Part shown: positions 4,940-6,028 of the stretch, one piece after another
How the letters are laid out: every line of letters starts with the position of its first letter
Numbering within the stretch: position 1 is the stretch's first letter
Assembly (NCBI GenBank): GCA_002351365.1
Contig: DEGE01000019.1
Span: forward strand, 2,597 to 8,624
DNA length: 6,028 bases
DNA from: Candidatus Saccharibacteria bacterium UBA2834
GTDB taxonomy: Bacteria > Patescibacteriota > Saccharimonadia > Saccharimonadales > Saccharimonadaceae
Direction: 5' to 3'
Notes under the pieces: model-generated
Databases searched by the model: none
What the model saw: the letters and a program-made list of their open reading frames with translations, nothing else
What the model was told of the DNA's origin: nothing
Program-made: the position numbers and the translations under genes

Positions 4940-5440
4940 ATGCCCGAACTCCGCGACCTCTACGACCAAAACCGTCAACTCACTGGCGAAACTCTTGTCG
5001 TTGGCAACCCGATTCCGCCGCAACACTACATTGATGTTGTCCTGATTTTCATCCAAAACAGTCGCGGCGAGTTCCTCATCCAACGTCGCACCAAGCAGCG
5101 CAATGGCCTTTACGCTACCACCGGCGGCCACCCGAAGCACGGCGAAACCAGCCTGCAGGGCGCCGTCACGGAAGTCGCCGAAGAACTCGGCCTCAATATC
5201 GCACCCGAACAACTCCAGCTCTTTTATTCCGGCCGCTCCGACGAAGAGCAAGTCTTTTGGGACGATTATTACATCCAGCTCGACGCCGACATTTCAGACC
5301 TCAAACTTCAAGCCGACGAAGTTGCTTCCGCACATTGGTTCTCGGCCGAACAAATCCGCAAACTCTTTGCGCAGGACGAATTCATGCCCGACCATTACGA
5401 CGAATTTTTACGTCTCCAAGATTGGCTGAAGGAAAAATAA
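4940..5440 (+). CDS. Nudix hydrolase, IPP-isomerase-like group
   Basis: This 166-residue cytosolic enzyme should cleave or rearrange a nucleoside-diphosphate or other diphosphate substrate with Mg2+. The Nudix box runs from G63 to L85: G63-x5-E69-x7-T77-E78-V79-x-E81-E82-L83-G84-L85. The metal-binding glutamates are present, but the conserved arginine before the first E of REUxEE is threonine (T77). The N-terminus, LRDLYDQNRQLTGET (4-18), together with QRR (48-50), resembles the branch of Nudix proteins related to isopentenyl-diphosphate isomerase (YfcD-like proteins). The substrate cannot be told from sequence. The length is typical. The start is set by the -10 box six bases upstream. The gene is clearly GC-richer than the block to its left, which suggests it belongs to the resident genome. 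No terminator lies between its stop and the next promoter. Confidence 0.88.
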   Translation: MPELRDLYDQNRQLTGETLVVGNPIPPQHYIDVVLIFIQNSRGEFLIQRRTKQRNGLYATTGGHPKHGETSLQGAVTEVAEELGLNIAPEQLQLFYSGRSDEEQVFWDDYYIQLDADISDLKLQADEVASAHWFSAEQIRKLFAQDEFMPDHYDEFLRLQDWLKEK

Positions 5441-5441
5441 T

Positions 5442-5450
5442 TGCTATAAT
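5442..5450 (+). promoter_or_regulatory. Extended -10 promoter TGCTATAAT for small RNA 2
   Basis: TATAAT (5445-5450) begins five bases after the Nudix stop codon. The same nine bases form the Nudix promoter. Transcription should start near 5457. No coding frame follows at leaderless distance. Confidence 0.72.
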
Positions 5451-5456
5451 AATTAC

Positions 5457-5528
5457 AGGTGTGCGCACCTAGAATGCGCACGATGGTTAAGACGGTTTTG
5501 CGGCTACCCTCGTAGCCGCATTTCCTTT
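5457..5528 (+). ncRNA. Candidate small RNA 2 (about 70 nt, CUAGAA loop)
   Basis: Promoter and terminator lie about 75 bases apart with no useful reading frame. The 5' hairpin GTGCGC (5461-5466) with GCGCAC (5476-5481) has a nine-base loop containing CTAGAA (5469-5474). The linker holds GGTT and GTTTTG, and a 9-bp terminator stem ends the unit. Small RNA 1 (331-400) has the same layout and the same loop and linker words but different stem sequences, as expected for structure-conserved relatives. An alternative 5' fold, AGGTG/CACCT (5457-5461 with 5466-5470), would open the CTAGAA hairpin. The function is unknown. Confidence 0.6.
5499..5528 (+). terminator. Rho-independent terminator of small RNA 2
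   Basis: A perfect 9-bp stem, TGCGGCTAC (5499-5507) with GTAGCCGCA (5512-5520), has a CCTC loop. The broken T tract TTTCCTTT (5521-5528) follows. It would also end transcripts that start at the Nudix promoter. Confidence 0.82.
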
Positions 5529-5746
5529 ACCTTTTAATCTTCAAAGTCAAAATCACCTCCACACGCCATATCAATAAGCGTATACTCATGCAATTTCTTC
5601 TTTCTTCGAAGACTCTAGCTTAGTCTAGGACGCCGTTTAATGGAGTCTTCGCGAGGACGACTTCATTTTTCAGGCAAGGCACCATACTAACCGCCCACTA
5701 CTTTAGGACATCTATCACCGCATTAAAAGCACAAGCAAACCTCATC
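5529..5746. other. Intergenic stretch with one strong hairpin
   Basis: I find no convincing gene here. The clearest element is a perfect 9-bp inverted repeat, CGAAGACTC (5607-5615) with GAGTCTTCG (5643-5651), around a 27-base loop. AGACT (5610-5614) can also pair with AGTCT inside that loop (5622-5626), so two folds compete. A TATACT at 5581-5586 lacks the TG seen in the other promoters. A 19-codon minus-strand frame (5593-5534, TTG start) ends in acidic residues but has no promoter or ribosome site. Confidence 0.4.
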
Positions 5747-5755
5747 TGGTATAAT
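5747..5755 (+). promoter_or_regulatory. Extended -10 promoter TGGTATAAT of the editing-domain gene
   Basis: TATAAT (5750-5755) ends seven bases before ATG 5763. The message would therefore be leaderless or nearly so. The same nine bases drive small RNA 1. Confidence 0.8.
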
Positions 5756-5762
5756 ACCCCTA

Positions 5763-6028
5763 ATGCACAAGACTGAAGTTTGCCAGTTCCTCCGGGACGA
5801 AGATATTAAATTCGAGCTCACCGAACATGAGCCACTTTTCCATGTTGGCGATGGCGAAAATATCGAAATCCTTTATCCCGATGCTGGCACTAAAAATCTC
5901 TTCGTCCGCGATGACAAAAAGCGCAACTATTATCTCATTACCGTACTCGACGAAAAGCGCGTCGACCTCAAGCAATTTCAGAAAGAGCAGGGCACCCGCC
6001 ACCTTAGTTTCGCCTCCGCCGAAGACAT
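5763..6028 (+). CDS. YbaK/ProX-type aminoacyl-tRNA editing protein (5' part)
   Basis: The gene runs off the right edge after 88 codons. The family hydrolyses mischarged tRNAs in trans, for example Ala-tRNA(Pro) or Cys-tRNA(Pro), and so guards translation. Visible family signatures are TEHEPLFHV (20-28), TKNLFVRDDKKRNYYL (43-58) with K44 in the position of the catalytic lysine, KRVDLKQF (65-72) and RHLSFASAED (79-88). The last closely fits the usual rLSFAS-e-L segment of ProX/PrdX proteins. The domain starts almost at the N-terminus, so this looks like a free-standing editing enzyme rather than the insertion domain of a prolyl-tRNA synthetase. Which tRNA it edits cannot be told here. The start is supported by the -10 box seven bases upstream, and there is no Shine-Dalgarno site. 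The base composition matches the Nudix gene. Confidence 0.85.
   Translation, partial: MHKTEVCQFLRDEDIKFELTEHEPLFHVGDGENIEILYPDAGTKNLFVRDDKKRNYYLITVLDEKRVDLKQFQKEQGTRHLSFASAED

Noticed and set aside
5103..5472. Alternative plus-strand frames within and beyond the Nudix gene
   Set aside because: They overlap the Nudix box in other frames and give low-complexity, serine- and proline-rich translations with no domain.
5534..5593. 19-codon minus-strand frame starting with TTG, ending in GGDFDFED
   Set aside because: It has no ATG at the start, no promoter at leaderless distance, no ribosome site, and is too short to judge.

Overview
The window looks like a piece of a small-genome bacterium, most plausibly a Patescibacteria/CPR member such as a Saccharibacteria relative. 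This is an inference, not proven by the sequence. The grounds are a very uniform promoter type (TGnTATAAT, with no clear -35) and three protein genes whose start codons lie only about 7-9 bases past the -10 hexamer, so their mRNAs should be leaderless. TGA is used as a stop by at least one gene.

Layout. At the left edge is the 3' end of a gene whose product has two DnaJ-type CxxCxGxG zinc-binding motifs. It is followed by three related stem-loop units and a terminator (about 151-278). An inverted repeat containing a promoter leads into a candidate small RNA of about 70 nt (331-400). From about 415 to 4875 lies an AT-richer, apparently acquired defence block. It contains a structured leader RNA of about 225 nt that ends in a terminator (521-747), a gamma-class N6-adenine DNA methyltransferase (780-1925) overlapping a probable type II restriction endonuclease (1906-2568), and on the opposite strand a helicase IV (HelD)-like SF1 helicase with an inserted PD-(D/E)xK-like domain (4875-2569). 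The endonuclease and helicase genes converge with no base between their stop codons. A Nudix hydrolase (4940-5440) diverges from the helicase. It is followed by a second candidate small RNA (5457-5528) built like the first, a hairpin-bearing intergenic stretch, and the 5' part of a YbaK/ProX-type aminoacyl-tRNA editing protein (5763 to the edge).

How the parts may work together. The methyltransferase and endonuclease form a restriction-modification pair, and the only promoter I can find for them is the one driving the leader RNA. The leader ends in an intrinsic terminator just before the methyltransferase. The methyltransferase's ribosome-binding site sits in a hairpin loop, and its only plausible start codon is the very rare AUA. 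Together these suggest that expression of the restriction-modification pair is held low or switched at the RNA level. The two look-alike small RNAs and the three-hairpin element are structured RNAs that I cannot assign to a known family.
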